From: Actinomycetota bacterium
Lineage (GTDB): Bacteria > Actinomycetota > Acidimicrobiia > IMCC26256 > PALSA-610
Direction of reading: 5' to 3'
DNA: 64,000 nucleotides
Assembly (NCBI GenBank): GCA_005773635.1
Contig: SXHN01000074.1
Span: 62,001-126,000 of the forward strand
This document shows positions 34,154-43,050 of this stretch, one piece after another (the first letter of the stretch is position 1; each line of letters begins with the position of its first letter). Under the pieces are notes generated by a model. It was not told the DNA's origin and ran no database searches. It was given only the letters and a program-made list of their open reading frames with translations. Position numbers and translations under genes: made by a program.

Positions 34154-35276
34154 GAGATGCTTCGGTGCCAACGTGTGTGGCGAGCAATGATTCGAATCGT
34201 TCGGCGACCGCCGTTGGTGTTGCATCATGGCGGCGTGCATGGTCGAGTGCCGCGAGTCGCAGTTGTTCGTACAGGTCGGCGTCGTTCCAGAGGTTTGACA
34301 ATGTTTCGACCCATTCGTCGAGCAAGGCATCTGGCGCGACCAGAATTCCGCCCGGCCCCACGACCTCTCCGTGCCCAGGGCGATCTACTGCGAGCACCGG
34401 TATGCCATTCGCCTGTGCTTCGAGCACAACCCGCGGCCGACTCGCAACTGTGCACAGCATGAGGAGCACTTTGGCGTGGGCGTATACCTGGCGAGGATCA
34501 TCCTGGTAGGGCAGTAGGCGAGCGTTGCCGAGCGTTCGGCACTTTTTCGTGAGCGCGTCGCGTTCGTGCTCAGTGAGTGGCCACGATTCCACGAATGTGA
34601 ACGGTAGGTGGTGCAATCGCTGAGCAATATCCAAAGCGAGATCGATGCCGTACATCGTGACTGGATTCACCATCACGATCTCAGTGCGGTCGGTCGCGGT
34701 AATACACTTTTCGGTCTCGACCACCGATGGCACCACAGCACAATCGAAGCCGAGCGCCCGCACTTCAACCGCATGAGCCTCAGCATTGGCCATGATGATC
34801 GACGCTGCTGCTGGTGGATCGACCAGATGTCGGACACCGGAAGCCTCACGGACATACAAGACTGTTGGAATGCCAAGGTCTGCGCAGAACTGGCGGATGT
34901 ATCGCCACGCGGGACGTTCGACCGAGTTGACGATCACAACGTCAGGGGTGCACTCCCGGAAAGTTGCTTCGAACGCGTTTTCGGGCAGCGGGCAGGTCCA
35001 GGCCGGGTGCGCGTGCCCTGCGGCATGGGATCGTGCGCAGCCAATTGTCCGCCGCAACGAATTGACCACCGTGGCGAACGGCCGGGTGAGGGGATGGCGA
35101 TCGAGCTTGACACAACTGTTCAACCATCGCTTGTGTCGTTCGATGACAGCTGTGGCCGCATCGTCGGTCATCAGGGTTGCGACGGTATGGCCGCGTTGCC
35201 GCATGATTTCAGCGAGTTCGTAGGTGCTGCGGGCGGCGCCACCTACCGATGTGCCCGAGACGAAGAGAAGTCGCAT
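34143..35276 (-). CDS. Glycosyltransferase family 4
   Basis: The 377-residue GT-B enzyme begins MRLLFVSGTSVGGAARSTYELAEIMRQRGHTVATL and has the donor-side pattern YAHAKVLLMLCTVASRPRVVLEAQANGIPVLAVDRPGHGEVVGPGGILVAPD, in which RPRVVLEA contains the conserved E of the GT4 E-x7-E motif. It is first in a four-gene minus-strand unit (GT4, GT2, GT2, methyltransferase) ending at 31616. Its promoter must lie in the 52-nt gap to the divergent sulfotransferase at 35329 or overlap that gene's leader. Confidence 0.9.
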   Translation of the reverse strand: MRLLFVSGTSVGGAARSTYELAEIMRQRGHTVATLMTDDAATAVIERHKRWLNSCVKLDRHPLTRPFATVVNSLRRTIGCARSHAAGHAHPAWTCPLPENAFEATFRECTPDVVIVNSVERPAWRYIRQFCADLGIPTVLYVREASGVRHLVDPPAAASIIMANAEAHAVEVRALGFDCAVVPSVVETEKCITATDRTEIVMVNPVTMYGIDLALDIAQRLHHLPFTFVESWPLTEHERDALTKKCRTLGNARLLPYQDDPRQVYAHAKVLLMLCTVASRPRVVLEAQANGIPVLAVDRPGHGEVVGPGGILVAPDALLDEWVETLSNLWNDADLYEQLRLAALDHARRHDATPTAVAERFESLLATHVGTEASHVA

Positions 35277-35328
35277 GAGACAAGAGAGTGTACGGGGTAC
35301 ATCAGCTCACAGCGTTAGCCTGCGGGTA

Positions 35329-36249
35329 ATGCTGCGGGTGCTTGTGCTTGGCGTTCCAAGGAGCGGTACTACCTGGATCGGTGAAGTACTGGGGCGTTGT
35401 GACGGTGCTTCCTACGTGCACGAACCGGATGGGGTGCACGAGCCGTTTGGGTTCGTCGCCCGTTCCGCGTTGCCGCCGGGATTTTGCCTCTCGCCGAACG
35501 AACAATGTCGAGCCTATGAATCGCTGTGGGCTGGGGCGTTTGCGGGCGGCGCAAAAGCCACGACATTGGTAGATCACGCGGCGCGACGTCTCTACGCCGG
35601 AGTGACAACCGAACAGCGAGCGCGCGTCCGCAACGGTGGGTCACCCACATCGCGCTTGCGGCTAGCCAGCCGGTTGGCGCGCCCCCGGACAGCAGTGCCC
35701 GGACTCGATGCGGTGGTAGTGAAATCCGTCGACGCGGCGTTGACCGCCGAGTGGATTGCGCAACGTTTCAATCCCAACGTTGTCGTGGTACAACGCGATC
35801 TGCGCAGCGTGCTTGCCAGTTGGATCACGCTCGACATGGCAGGGCCGCAACAAAGGAACTACGAAGTGCTGACCGATTTTGCTCGGTCGTGGTGGGATGT
35901 GGAGCTGCCGGGTTATGGCGTCTCGAAGGTTGTGCGGTCGGCCGTCGTGTGTTCGGTCTGGTCGATCGCGCTCTCAACTGCCGCGGCCCGCCACGATTGG
36001 ACGGTGCTTCGTTATGAAGATGCGGCCGTTGACCCTGAGGCGCAGTTTCGGCGCGTTGCTGAATCGTGTTCACTGTCGTTCGGCGATCGCGCGCTGGGGT
36101 TTCTCAACGACAGCAACCGTCCGGGCTCGGGCTACTCGACGCAACGGGTTGCGGGATCAACGATTGATTCGTGGAAAGAGCGCCTCGACGCCGAACAGGT
36201 GACTGCAATCGAAACCGTTGTGGCGTGCTTCCCCGCTTCACTGCGCTAG
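35329..36249 (+). CDS. Sulfotransferase family protein, paralog of 37101-38033
   Basis: From the ATG at 35329 the protein has 306 residues and opens directly with the P-loop VLVLGVPRSGTTWIGEVLGRC. The PAPS 3'-phosphate region is NVVVVQRDLRSVLASWITLDM. The segment YVHEPDGVHEPFGF is shared with the paralog at 37101 (FVHEPDGDHVPYAI), as are YESLWAGAFAGG and the end RPGSGYSTQRVA. A longer frame to 35224 runs into the divergent GT4 gene. The protein is cytosolic and should sulfate a nucleotide-sugar, lipid-linked glycan or similar acceptor. It converges with a GT2 gene 10 nt away. Confidence 0.87.
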   Translation: MLRVLVLGVPRSGTTWIGEVLGRCDGASYVHEPDGVHEPFGFVARSALPPGFCLSPNEQCRAYESLWAGAFAGGAKATTLVDHAARRLYAGVTTEQRARVRNGGSPTSRLRLASRLARPRTAVPGLDAVVVKSVDAALTAEWIAQRFNPNVVVVQRDLRSVLASWITLDMAGPQQRNYEVLTDFARSWWDVELPGYGVSKVVRSAVVCSVWSIALSTAAARHDWTVLRYEDAAVDPEAQFRRVAESCSLSFGDRALGFLNDSNRPGSGYSTQRVAGSTIDSWKERLDAEQVTAIETVVACFPASLR

Positions 36250-36259
36250 CGGGCCGAAG

Positions 36260-37027
36260 TCACTTCGTGAGTTGCGTTGCGCTGCGGTGCGCCACCTTGG
36301 ATCGCTGCCATCGAATCCAGACTGTCATGCGTTTGGCGATTTGTTTGAGTTGGCGCCGAAGCGGAATCCCGCGGCCTTGCCAGGTCATTCCGCTGTAGTG
36401 ACGAAACGAGCGAGCGAACTTCGCTGGCATTTCGACAAAGGTCAACCCTGCCAATTCGAGCTCCCGAAAAAATGCTGCAGCAGTGTCGTATGCGATTTTC
36501 GACCCGTCGGATTGCACACGCTCTTCGTAGAGGAAGCTCGCGTTGAGTTGCTGCGACGGCTCGGTTCGAATGAGCATGAGCCACGGCTCGGGCCGCGCCG
36601 CAAGGGTTGCCGCGGCACCGGTCGCCGGATGGGTATATGCGACACCGTCGCGGGCCTGAATGCGGGTTGCGACCAGGGTGGCGCCCGAGACCTCGGCGGC
36701 CTGCACCATTTCAGCGAGCCAATTCGGGCGGAGGAACTCCACGTCGGAGTCACAAAACACAACGTATGTGCTGGTTGCGGTCTTCAGCCAGAGATCAAGC
36801 CATTCGCCATGGCGTCGACCCCCGCGCGCTATTTGAAGTGTGCATGCTCCGGCGCGCTCATAGCGCTGGAGCATGTTGATCGACCCGTCATTGGAGTCGC
36901 AGTCGCCGACGATGAGTTGAAACGGATGTCCCGCCAGCGCGTGCATGGATCGCAAGCAGAGTTCACTCACTCGTGCCGTATTGAAGCTTGCAAAGTGCAC
37001 GGTCACAGTGGCTGTCTTCGTGCTCAT
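36260..37027 (-). CDS. Glycosyltransferase family 2-like
   Basis: The 255-residue GT-A protein begins TATVTVHFASFNTARVSELCLRSMHAL, then LIVGDCDSNDGSINMLQRYE and TYVVFCDSDVEFLRPNWLAEMV, where C-D-S-D gives the DxD site. It lies on the opposite strand between two paralogous sulfotransferase genes, with a 73-nt divergent gap to the one at 37101. The C-terminus is basic (RRQLKQIAKRMTVWIRWQRSKV), which suggests membrane association. No substrate can be assigned. Confidence 0.83.
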   Translation of the reverse strand: MSTKTATVTVHFASFNTARVSELCLRSMHALAGHPFQLIVGDCDSNDGSINMLQRYERAGACTLQIARGGRRHGEWLDLWLKTATSTYVVFCDSDVEFLRPNWLAEMVQAAEVSGATLVATRIQARDGVAYTHPATGAAATLAARPEPWLMLIRTEPSQQLNASFLYEERVQSDGSKIAYDTAAAFFRELELAGLTFVEMPAKFARSFRHYSGMTWQGRGIPLRRQLKQIAKRMTVWIRWQRSKVAHRSATQLTK

Positions 37028-37100
37028 ACGGCTCGGAATCGTAGGCGGCTTTGTGGTCGAGTGCTCTTTGGCGACCTATCGACTCGGTAGCCTCGCAGCG

Positions 37101-38033
37101 ATGAGCCGCGTACTGGTTGTCGGACTGCCGCGCTCGGGTACGAGTTGGACCGGGCGCGTCGTCGGCAAAGCCGACGGCGCTGCCTTCGTGCACGAACCTG
37201 ATGGCGACCACGTGCCCTACGCGATTCGCGCCAAACGCGGCTACGGGCGTCATATAGATCTTGACGCAGATACCGAACTTCCCGAGTATGAACGCCTCTG
37301 GGCCGGTGCCTTCGAGGGTGGCGATCGTTTCCCATCGCTACGGTCACGAATCGCCGAGCGGCTTTTTGAAACCGCAACACTGGCGCAGCGTTCAGCGGCT
37401 CGGCGCAACGAGTCGATTCCAGTGCGGCTCCGCGCAGCATTGGTGCTGTCGGAGCCTTCCGGCGCGGTTGCCGGCGCACAGCATGTGGTCGTCAAGACCG
37501 TCCACTCGGCGTTGAGCGTCGAGTGGATTACTCGTCGTTTCAACCCACGAGTCCTGATCGTCGAACGGGATCCGCGCAACGTGCTCGCAAGCTGGATGGA
37601 ACTCGGGATGGGCGGCGATAAACGCGAAAACGTTCAGCTCGCTCACTACGCAATGCGGACGTGGGGGCTTGCCGCGCCGGCCGGCGACGCACCCAAGATC
37701 GTCGTTCGAGCGTTCGTCTTTGGCGTGCTTGCATCGGCGCTGCGCGCCGCGGCCCAACGCCACCCCGATTGGGTGGTTGCGAGCCATGAAGATCTCTGCA
37801 TCGAGCCGCGGGCCCGATTTGCGGCGCTGCTGGGTGAGTTCGGCCTCACGTTCGGAGAAGAAGCTGAGCGATACCTCGAAACCTCCGATCGTGCTGGTGA
37901 AGGATTTCGTACGCAACGCGTTGCTCGGGACCAACCCGAAAAATGGCGTGAACGGCTGTCGACCGAAGACGTCAAGATGTTGTGCGGCGAACTGGAACGT
38001 TTTCCGTTTCCGCTGGTGCGCGACATTCGCTAG
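37101..38033 (+). CDS. Sulfotransferase family protein, paralog of 35329-36249
   Basis: The 310-residue protein from the ATG at 37101 opens with MSRVLVVGLPRSGTSWTGRVVGKADGAAFVHEPDGDH, the P-loop plus the shared HEPDG block. VLIVERDPRNVLASWMELGM is the PAPS 3'-phosphate segment. It aligns with the protein at 35329 over its whole length, including LWAGAFEGG and the end EGFRTQRVARDQPEKWRERL. The frame is open back to 36945 but that part overlaps the divergent GT2 gene. Probably a duplicate with changed acceptor specificity. Confidence 0.87.
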   Translation: MSRVLVVGLPRSGTSWTGRVVGKADGAAFVHEPDGDHVPYAIRAKRGYGRHIDLDADTELPEYERLWAGAFEGGDRFPSLRSRIAERLFETATLAQRSAARRNESIPVRLRAALVLSEPSGAVAGAQHVVVKTVHSALSVEWITRRFNPRVLIVERDPRNVLASWMELGMGGDKRENVQLAHYAMRTWGLAAPAGDAPKIVVRAFVFGVLASALRAAAQRHPDWVVASHEDLCIEPRARFAALLGEFGLTFGEEAERYLETSDRAGEGFRTQRVARDQPEKWRERLSTEDVKMLCGELERFPFPLVRDIR

Positions 38034-38071
38034 TACGTGTGCTGCTGCTGACCTTATTGGTGCGCGCAGGC

Positions 38072-38770
38072 TTACGACTTTTTCGTGGTCCGTTGCATGA
38101 GGCCGGTGATGCGCCGCTGCAGGGCCGCGCTGGCGTGCTTTGCGACTGACACTGGGTGCATGAGCAGCATCCGGCGTTGTTCGGTGCGGTCAAGTGCCTG
38201 TTCGTGTACATAGTCGGGGCGATATCGTTCATGCAGGACTCTTTCGTAGTCCTGCAACGTGAGCCGCGGGTCGAGCACCGCAAGTTTTGAAAAGGTGTAC
38301 TGCGGATCGCTGGCAAAACGCGGGAAGTACAACAGCGTATGGGGCACGTCATACTGAGCGACCGTGACCATAAGTTGTGCCAGCACTTCGCCGACCGCGC
38401 CGCGTTGATGGCTGGCTCGTTTCGAACCCCACAACATGCCGCCCGGAGCGTTGAGTGACTTGCCGTATCCGGCCGCGCGCACGCGGCTGGCCGCTGCGAT
38501 GTCGAGGTTGCGGACCGGAATAATCACGTGTTCGACTTCCACGAGGCCTGCGGCGAGCAGTGGCCCGAGTTCGACCGACAATCGTGGGCTTTTGACAACC
38601 CTGGGTGCATTGGGTGTCAAGACGTTCTTCTCCAGCCCGGCGCGTGATGCAGGGTTTGCTTGGATACCGGGTTTGAAGCCGGTATCGAATCCCAGATCGG
38701 TCATGACTTGCACCAGCAGTGTGGTTCCGGCGCGGCCTGTTCCCGCGATGAGTATCTTCGGTTCGTTCAT
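38072..38770 (-). CDS. P-loop protein, sulfotransferase-like
   Basis: The 232-residue product begins KILIAGTGRAGTTLLVQVMTDLGF, a P-loop in the G-x-x-R-(A/S)-G-T-(T/S) form of sulfotransferases. VEHVIIPVRNLDIAAASRVRAAGYGKS resembles the PAPS 3'-phosphate strand, where Arg and Ser bind. It is shorter than usual, and the C-terminal acceptor region is reduced, so it could be a kinase or another P-loop enzyme instead. It shares a strand and short gaps with two clear sulfotransferase genes upstream (38783-39559, 39563-40561), forming a three-gene unit. Confidence 0.72.
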   Translation of the reverse strand: MNEPKILIAGTGRAGTTLLVQVMTDLGFDTGFKPGIQANPASRAGLEKNVLTPNAPRVVKSPRLSVELGPLLAAGLVEVEHVIIPVRNLDIAAASRVRAAGYGKSLNAPGGMLWGSKRASHQRGAVGEVLAQLMVTVAQYDVPHTLLYFPRFASDPQYTFSKLAVLDPRLTLQDYERVLHERYRPDYVHEQALDRTEQRRMLLMHPVSVAKHASAALQRRITGLMQRTTKKS

Positions 38771-38782
38771 GGTTGCTTCAAA

Positions 38783-39559
38783 CTAGCGATCGCCGCGGTC
38801 GGACAAGCTGTACCCAAATCCCAGTTGGCGAACCCGTGATTCGAAACGCCATCGCAACGGAGTGATCTTGATTTGGGCAGGGAGCAACGCGTGGTGCCGG
38901 AAACGCCGGAAATACCGAACGTTGGTGTCGGCCCGCACTTGCTCCGCGCTTTTGTGCGGTGCGAGACCGACAAAGGAGGTGACGGATGCAAGCGCAGCGT
39001 CGGGATCGAGCACCAGGTCTTCGTACCGCACGACGTGCAGGCGCGCGATGTCGGATGCGTCAGAGCGCACGATTTCGTGCGCGTGGCACCAGTGTTCAAG
39101 CAGACGTGCGATCGAGGTGTTCGCCCAGAACTCAGTCGCGTGGGCGACAGCCACCGGGTGACGGACCACCAAAATACAATATGGATCGTCGAAGACAGTC
39201 TCGAGAAACCGGAATCTCAACAAATTCGGAGGCGACTTTTCAACGAAGTGAGGCTTGGCGTCGCTGCGATGTGCGGCCCAAGTCTTGACCAAAGATGTCT
39301 GCAGAGCTTTAGGCCCGCGCTCGAGGGCGTCGTCTGTCGACATCCGAGAACGCGGGTCGAACGCGAATTTTCCTGGCCCTCCGTGCATCGACGCAGGAAG
39401 CATCTCTGCTTGGACATGTTGCCCCTCGTCTTCCGGTGCCCCGGTGGCCGTGAGTCCGCCAATAAGTGGGTGTTCGGCCAACATTCGGGCGAGCAGCGAC
39501 GTTCCGCTGCGGTGTAGGCCGCCAACGAAGATGGTCTTATCGAATCCTGGCACCGCCAT
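38783..39559 (-). CDS. Sulfotransferase family protein
   Basis: The 258-residue enzyme has the P-loop KTIFVGGLHRSGTSLLARMLAEHP and the segment HFVEKSPPNLLRFRFLETVF...YCILVVRHPVAVAHATEFWA (PAPS 3'-phosphate site), then VVRYEDLVLDPDAALASVTSFVGL, the canonical R-Y-E-D-L of the family. It begins 3 nt after the stop of the upstream sulfotransferase gene, so the two are closely coupled. The protein is cytosolic, and a glycan acceptor is inferred from context. Confidence 0.88.
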   Translation of the reverse strand: MAVPGFDKTIFVGGLHRSGTSLLARMLAEHPLIGGLTATGAPEDEGQHVQAEMLPASMHGGPGKFAFDPRSRMSTDDALERGPKALQTSLVKTWAAHRSDAKPHFVEKSPPNLLRFRFLETVFDDPYCILVVRHPVAVAHATEFWANTSIARLLEHWCHAHEIVRSDASDIARLHVVRYEDLVLDPDAALASVTSFVGLAPHKSAEQVRADTNVRYFRRFRHHALLPAQIKITPLRWRFESRVRQLGFGYSLSDRGDR

Positions 39560-39562
39560 TGT

Positions 39563-40561
39563 CTACGGCTTCGCAACCGGAGCGACGCGCCGTGCAAGTC
39601 GATTCGCTCGTGATGCCATGGATCTCAGTGCTCGAGCGACAATTCCTCGTGCGGCGACCCGAATCCGGAGCACCAGGTTGGCCTTGACCCACGAACGATC
39701 AGATTCATACCCGAGTTGGACGAGGAGGTCGCCAGCGGCATGATGGAACGCGAGCCGTTCAGCTGCAGACCAAGCTGCCCAGGAACCAGTTTTCGCTTCT
39801 CCAACGAAACCCTTGGGTTCTGGTCGCCCCGCGTAGGCCGCGAAATGCCCGCTGATCGGGAGAGCGTCGCGTCGTGAAAGTTGTGTTTCGCCGCGTTGTA
39901 TGGCGTGCGTGTTCAGCAGTTCGGTCACGTGAGCGACTTCGATTTCGCAGCCGATGCCACTGAATACTCTGCGGAGTTCGTTGACACCGTCGCGACGCAA
40001 CGCTTCGTACCGAACTTCGATGTAACCGCCACTCGCCCGTGCGGCTGTCTGTGCTCCCCGTACATGTGTGGCCCACATCGCGGCGGCCTCACCGACGTTG
40101 GTTGGGGCCCATCCTGCGCCCCAGGACTGGCCCGCCGCGACGAGCGAACACGCAACGTCGCGACCATCGCGGAGGAGGTGAACGAAAGTTGTGTTGGGAG
40201 TAAACCGCAACACGGGGGAAATCGCCAGACTGTGCGCAGGGCTTTTTTCTAGGACAGCAGACGCTCCCGGTTTCAGCGCACACGTGTGCAGGATGACTTC
40301 CTCGATGACCCGAGCGACGATTGCGTTGAATTGGGTTTCAGTAAGAACCGATGGGAGTCCTTTGAATCGACGTCGCTGCCAGTCTTCGGCAGTTCCTCGC
40401 ACCTGCCAATCCCACGACTCGCCTAAAGGCCCAATAAACCTTGAAAAAAGGTCGGTTTCCTGCGGGCTAACTATGGCTGGGTGGCCGCTGAGGATCGCCT
40501 GTAGCCACGTGGTTCCTGATCGGGGAGCTCCTATGAGCAGGATCAATTTCGGGGAATCCAT
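39563..40561 (-). CDS. Sulfotransferase family protein
   Basis: The 332-residue protein from the ATG at 40561 opens MDSPKLILLIGAPRSGTTWLQAILSGHPAIVSPQE, a textbook sulfotransferase P-loop. SAVLEKSPAHSLAISPVLRFTPNTTFVHLLRDGRDVACSLVAAG is the PAPS 3'-phosphate region (RDGRDV...S). IEVRYEALRRDGVNELRRVFSGIG follows. The C-terminal 35 residues are unusually rich in Arg and may bind membrane or polyanionic glycan. It is the first of three adjacent minus-strand sulfotransferase-type genes. The promoter should lie in the 123-nt gap to the divergent GT4 gene. Confidence 0.9.
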   Translation of the reverse strand: MDSPKLILLIGAPRSGTTWLQAILSGHPAIVSPQETDLFSRFIGPLGESWDWQVRGTAEDWQRRRFKGLPSVLTETQFNAIVARVIEEVILHTCALKPGASAVLEKSPAHSLAISPVLRFTPNTTFVHLLRDGRDVACSLVAAGQSWGAGWAPTNVGEAAAMWATHVRGAQTAARASGGYIEVRYEALRRDGVNELRRVFSGIGCEIEVAHVTELLNTHAIQRGETQLSRRDALPISGHFAAYAGRPEPKGFVGEAKTGSWAAWSAAERLAFHHAAGDLLVQLGYESDRSWVKANLVLRIRVAARGIVARALRSMASRANRLARRVAPVAKP

Positions 40562-40684
40562 TGTGCTGGAGCGTAGTTGTCGGTCGTCCGCTCGGATGGC
40601 GACGTGTGGCGTGTGCAACGGGTCTCACGTTTCTTATTGGTCAGGTTGCATTCGCGGAGGAATTACGCTCAACTGCGATCGTTG

Positions 40685-41869
40685 ATGGTGGATGCCCCGG
40701 AATCAAGCGCACAGCCGCGTGGTAACGCCCTTGACGGCGCCGCGCGGCAGATTCGCGTTCTGTGGCTTATTAAGGGCCTCGGTCCGGGCGGCGCGGAGAA
40801 TCTCCTTGTGGCCTCGGCGCGAGCCCGGGATCGTGACCAGTTTGCCGTTGAGGCCGCGTATTTGTTGCCTTGGAAGAATGCTCTTGTCGAATCGCTCGAA
40901 CAACTTGACGTCGGGGTGACGTGCTTCAACGTGCGTGATGAACGGGATCTGCGATGGGTGTGGAGGCTGCGGTCCCGGTTGCGGAAGCATCCGGTCGACA
41001 TCGTGCACGTGCATTCTCCCTACGCTGCCGCAATGGTGCGCATCGTGACGCGTTCGCTGCCCCGATCGGCTCGGCCCAGGATTGTGTCGACCGAGCACAA
41101 CGCGTGGTCGAATTTCAAAGCACCCACTCGCATCGCGAACGCCGCGACTGCCCGGGTCGATTCAGCGACGATCGCGGTGTCACAGGAGACGAAAGATTCG
41201 ATGTCGCCGCGCCAACGGGCACGCTGCGAGGTCTTGGTGCATGGCGTCGATGTGGCTGGTATTCGCGCATTGCTGCGCGAACGCGATGCGGTACGAGCCG
41301 AGTTTGGCTTTGACGCCGACACGATTGTGGTGGGCACTGTGGCGAATTACCACCCGAAAAAGGATTGGCCGAACCTCCTGCGGGCCGCCAGCGTCGTGGC
41401 TGATCATGGCCTCAATGTGCGGTTTTTGTCGGTGGGGCAGGGGCCGTTGCAGGCCGAAGTGGAGGCGATGCATCGAGAACTCGATCTCGGATCCGTGGTG
41501 ACACTGACGGGTTTTCGACCCGACGCGGTGCGGCTGATGGCAGGCTGCGACATGTTCGTGTTGTCGTCGCAGTGGGAAGGGCTTCCGGTCGCGATCATGG
41601 AAGCGCTCGCGTTAGAGCTTCCGCTCGTGGCGACGGCGGTGGGAGGAATCGCGGAAACCTTTACCGACGGTGTTGATGCGGTACTGGTGCCAAGCGGCCA
41701 AGCTGGCCAACTCGCCACGGCAATTGAACGAGTGGCGAGCGACCGTGACTTGCGAACAGCGCTGGCGGCCGCGTCGAAGCGCCGGAGCGCAGAATTTGAT
41801 GCGGCGCGGGCTCAGCGCCACATCGAAGCTGTCTATCGACGGGTTCTGCGCAAGGCCAAGCGTGTCTGA
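40685..41869 (+). CDS. Glycosyltransferase family 4
   Basis: The 394-residue GT-B enzyme (ATG at 40685) contains IRVLWLIKGLGPGGAENLLVASARA, the acceptor-side signature, and IVVGTVANYHPKKDWPNLLRAA, then LMAGCDMFVLSSQWEGLPVAIMEALALELPLVATAVGGIAE, with E-G-L-P and the second Glu of the E-x7-E motif. It should transfer a sugar from a nucleotide donor. Its end overlaps the next gene by 8 nt, so it is translationally coupled to the GNAT gene. A TTG at 40682 and more distant upstream starts are possible. Confidence 0.92.
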   Translation: MVDAPESSAQPRGNALDGAARQIRVLWLIKGLGPGGAENLLVASARARDRDQFAVEAAYLLPWKNALVESLEQLDVGVTCFNVRDERDLRWVWRLRSRLRKHPVDIVHVHSPYAAAMVRIVTRSLPRSARPRIVSTEHNAWSNFKAPTRIANAATARVDSATIAVSQETKDSMSPRQRARCEVLVHGVDVAGIRALLRERDAVRAEFGFDADTIVVGTVANYHPKKDWPNLLRAASVVADHGLNVRFLSVGQGPLQAEVEAMHRELDLGSVVTLTGFRPDAVRLMAGCDMFVLSSQWEGLPVAIMEALALELPLVATAVGGIAETFTDGVDAVLVPSGQAGQLATAIERVASDRDLRTALAAASKRRSAEFDAARAQRHIEAVYRRVLRKAKRV

Positions 41870-42821
41870 ACTTTCGGTGCGGCGAGCGACCGAGCACGAT
41901 CTCCCACAGGTCCTCGACCTGCTGCGCGCCGCGATGCACCGATCCGACGATGAGCGATTCACCGAGCTGTTTCGATGGAAACACCTCGACAACGCCTACG
42001 GTCCTTCGCCAGCTTGGGTCGCAGAGGACGGCGACCGGATTGTGGCGGTGCGGTACTTGATGCGCTGGGAATTTGAGCGAAGTGGGGAAGTGCTGCGAGC
42101 GGTCCGGGCGGTCGACACCGCGACCCACCCGGACTACCAGGGCCGAGGGTTGTTTCGAACCCTCACCACGGGAGCAATCGACGACCTGTTACAGGAAGGA
42201 ACCGACTTCATTTTTAACACGCCGAACGACCAAAGCCGCCCCGGATATCTGAAGATGGGCTGGAAACTGGTCGGGGTGCTTCCCGTGCCTACTCGACCGT
42301 TGTCGGTCGTCGGGTTGGTGAAAATGGCCAAGGCAAGAGTTGCCGCCGACCACTTTTCAACTCCCGCTACGTGTGGCGATCCGGCCGCGGACGTACTTGT
42401 TGACGGGTTCGCAGTTGAGCAACTCCTCGCCCAACGGCCTGCGTTACCCAGGTTGCGATCGCGCCTGACGCCCGAAGTGCTGCAGTGGCGATTTGGTGGC
42501 ACGCTGCTCACGTACCGCGCGATATCGACCCCCGACGGCATAGGAGTCTTTCGATTTCGACGGCGTGGACCGGCCCGCGAATTGGCGATCGCGGCGCTGC
42601 TCAGCCCCACCGAAGCCGGTTCGAAACGTTTGGCCCGCGCGATCCTGCGGGCTGCGCGTAGTCACGCTGACTACGCGGTCGCGATTGGTGCCGCGCCGCT
42701 CGCGAGCTTCGTTTCGGTGCCAAAGGCTGGTCCGACGTTGGTCTGGCGGGCACTCGCAAACGACGATTTTCCGAGCCTCGGTGAGTGGTCCCTCACCCTC
42801 GGCGACATCGAGCTCTTCTAG
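41862..42821 (+). CDS. GNAT-family N-acyltransferase
   Basis: The GTG at 41862 overlaps the GT4 stop. The 319-residue protein begins with a GNAT domain (about 1-150): LSVRRATEHDLPQVLDLLRAAM, then AVRAVDTATHPDYQGRGLFRTLTTGAIDDL, in which Q-G-R-G-L-F is the acetyl-CoA phosphate loop. The C-terminal half (about 150-319, LTPEVLQWRFGG...) is a second, weaker domain of the kind seen in two-domain GNATs near polysaccharide genes. It would acylate an amino group of a sugar or peptide. It is followed by a 229-nt gap, the end of this unit. Confidence 0.82.
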   Translation: MSELSVRRATEHDLPQVLDLLRAAMHRSDDERFTELFRWKHLDNAYGPSPAWVAEDGDRIVAVRYLMRWEFERSGEVLRAVRAVDTATHPDYQGRGLFRTLTTGAIDDLLQEGTDFIFNTPNDQSRPGYLKMGWKLVGVLPVPTRPLSVVGLVKMAKARVAADHFSTPATCGDPAADVLVDGFAVEQLLAQRPALPRLRSRLTPEVLQWRFGGTLLTYRAISTPDGIGVFRFRRRGPARELAIAALLSPTEAGSKRLARAILRAARSHADYAVAIGAAPLASFVSVPKAGPTLVWRALANDDFPSLGEWSLTLGDIELF

Positions 42822-43050
42822 GTTGCGGCTTCGTCAAGAGTGGGTGCCGAGAGTGTGACGTCTGCTGCGCGGCATTGCTATTGCCAGGGTCTGGGATCTA
42901 CGATTAGCGCCCGCTGCGAAGGGGTTCGAGCGATCACAACGGTTGTGGCAAGGCCCCTGCAGGTGATGTCCCGCATGGGCGCTCTTCGAACGAGCGCTCG
43001 CACCACTACCGTTCGTGTCCCGCTCGCAATGTCAGGAGGTTCGTGCCCCA

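Noticed and set aside
33314-34462. Plus-strand frame of 382 codons across the two GT genes
   Set aside because: It spans the antisense of one GT2 and part of a GT4 gene and shows no domain of its own.
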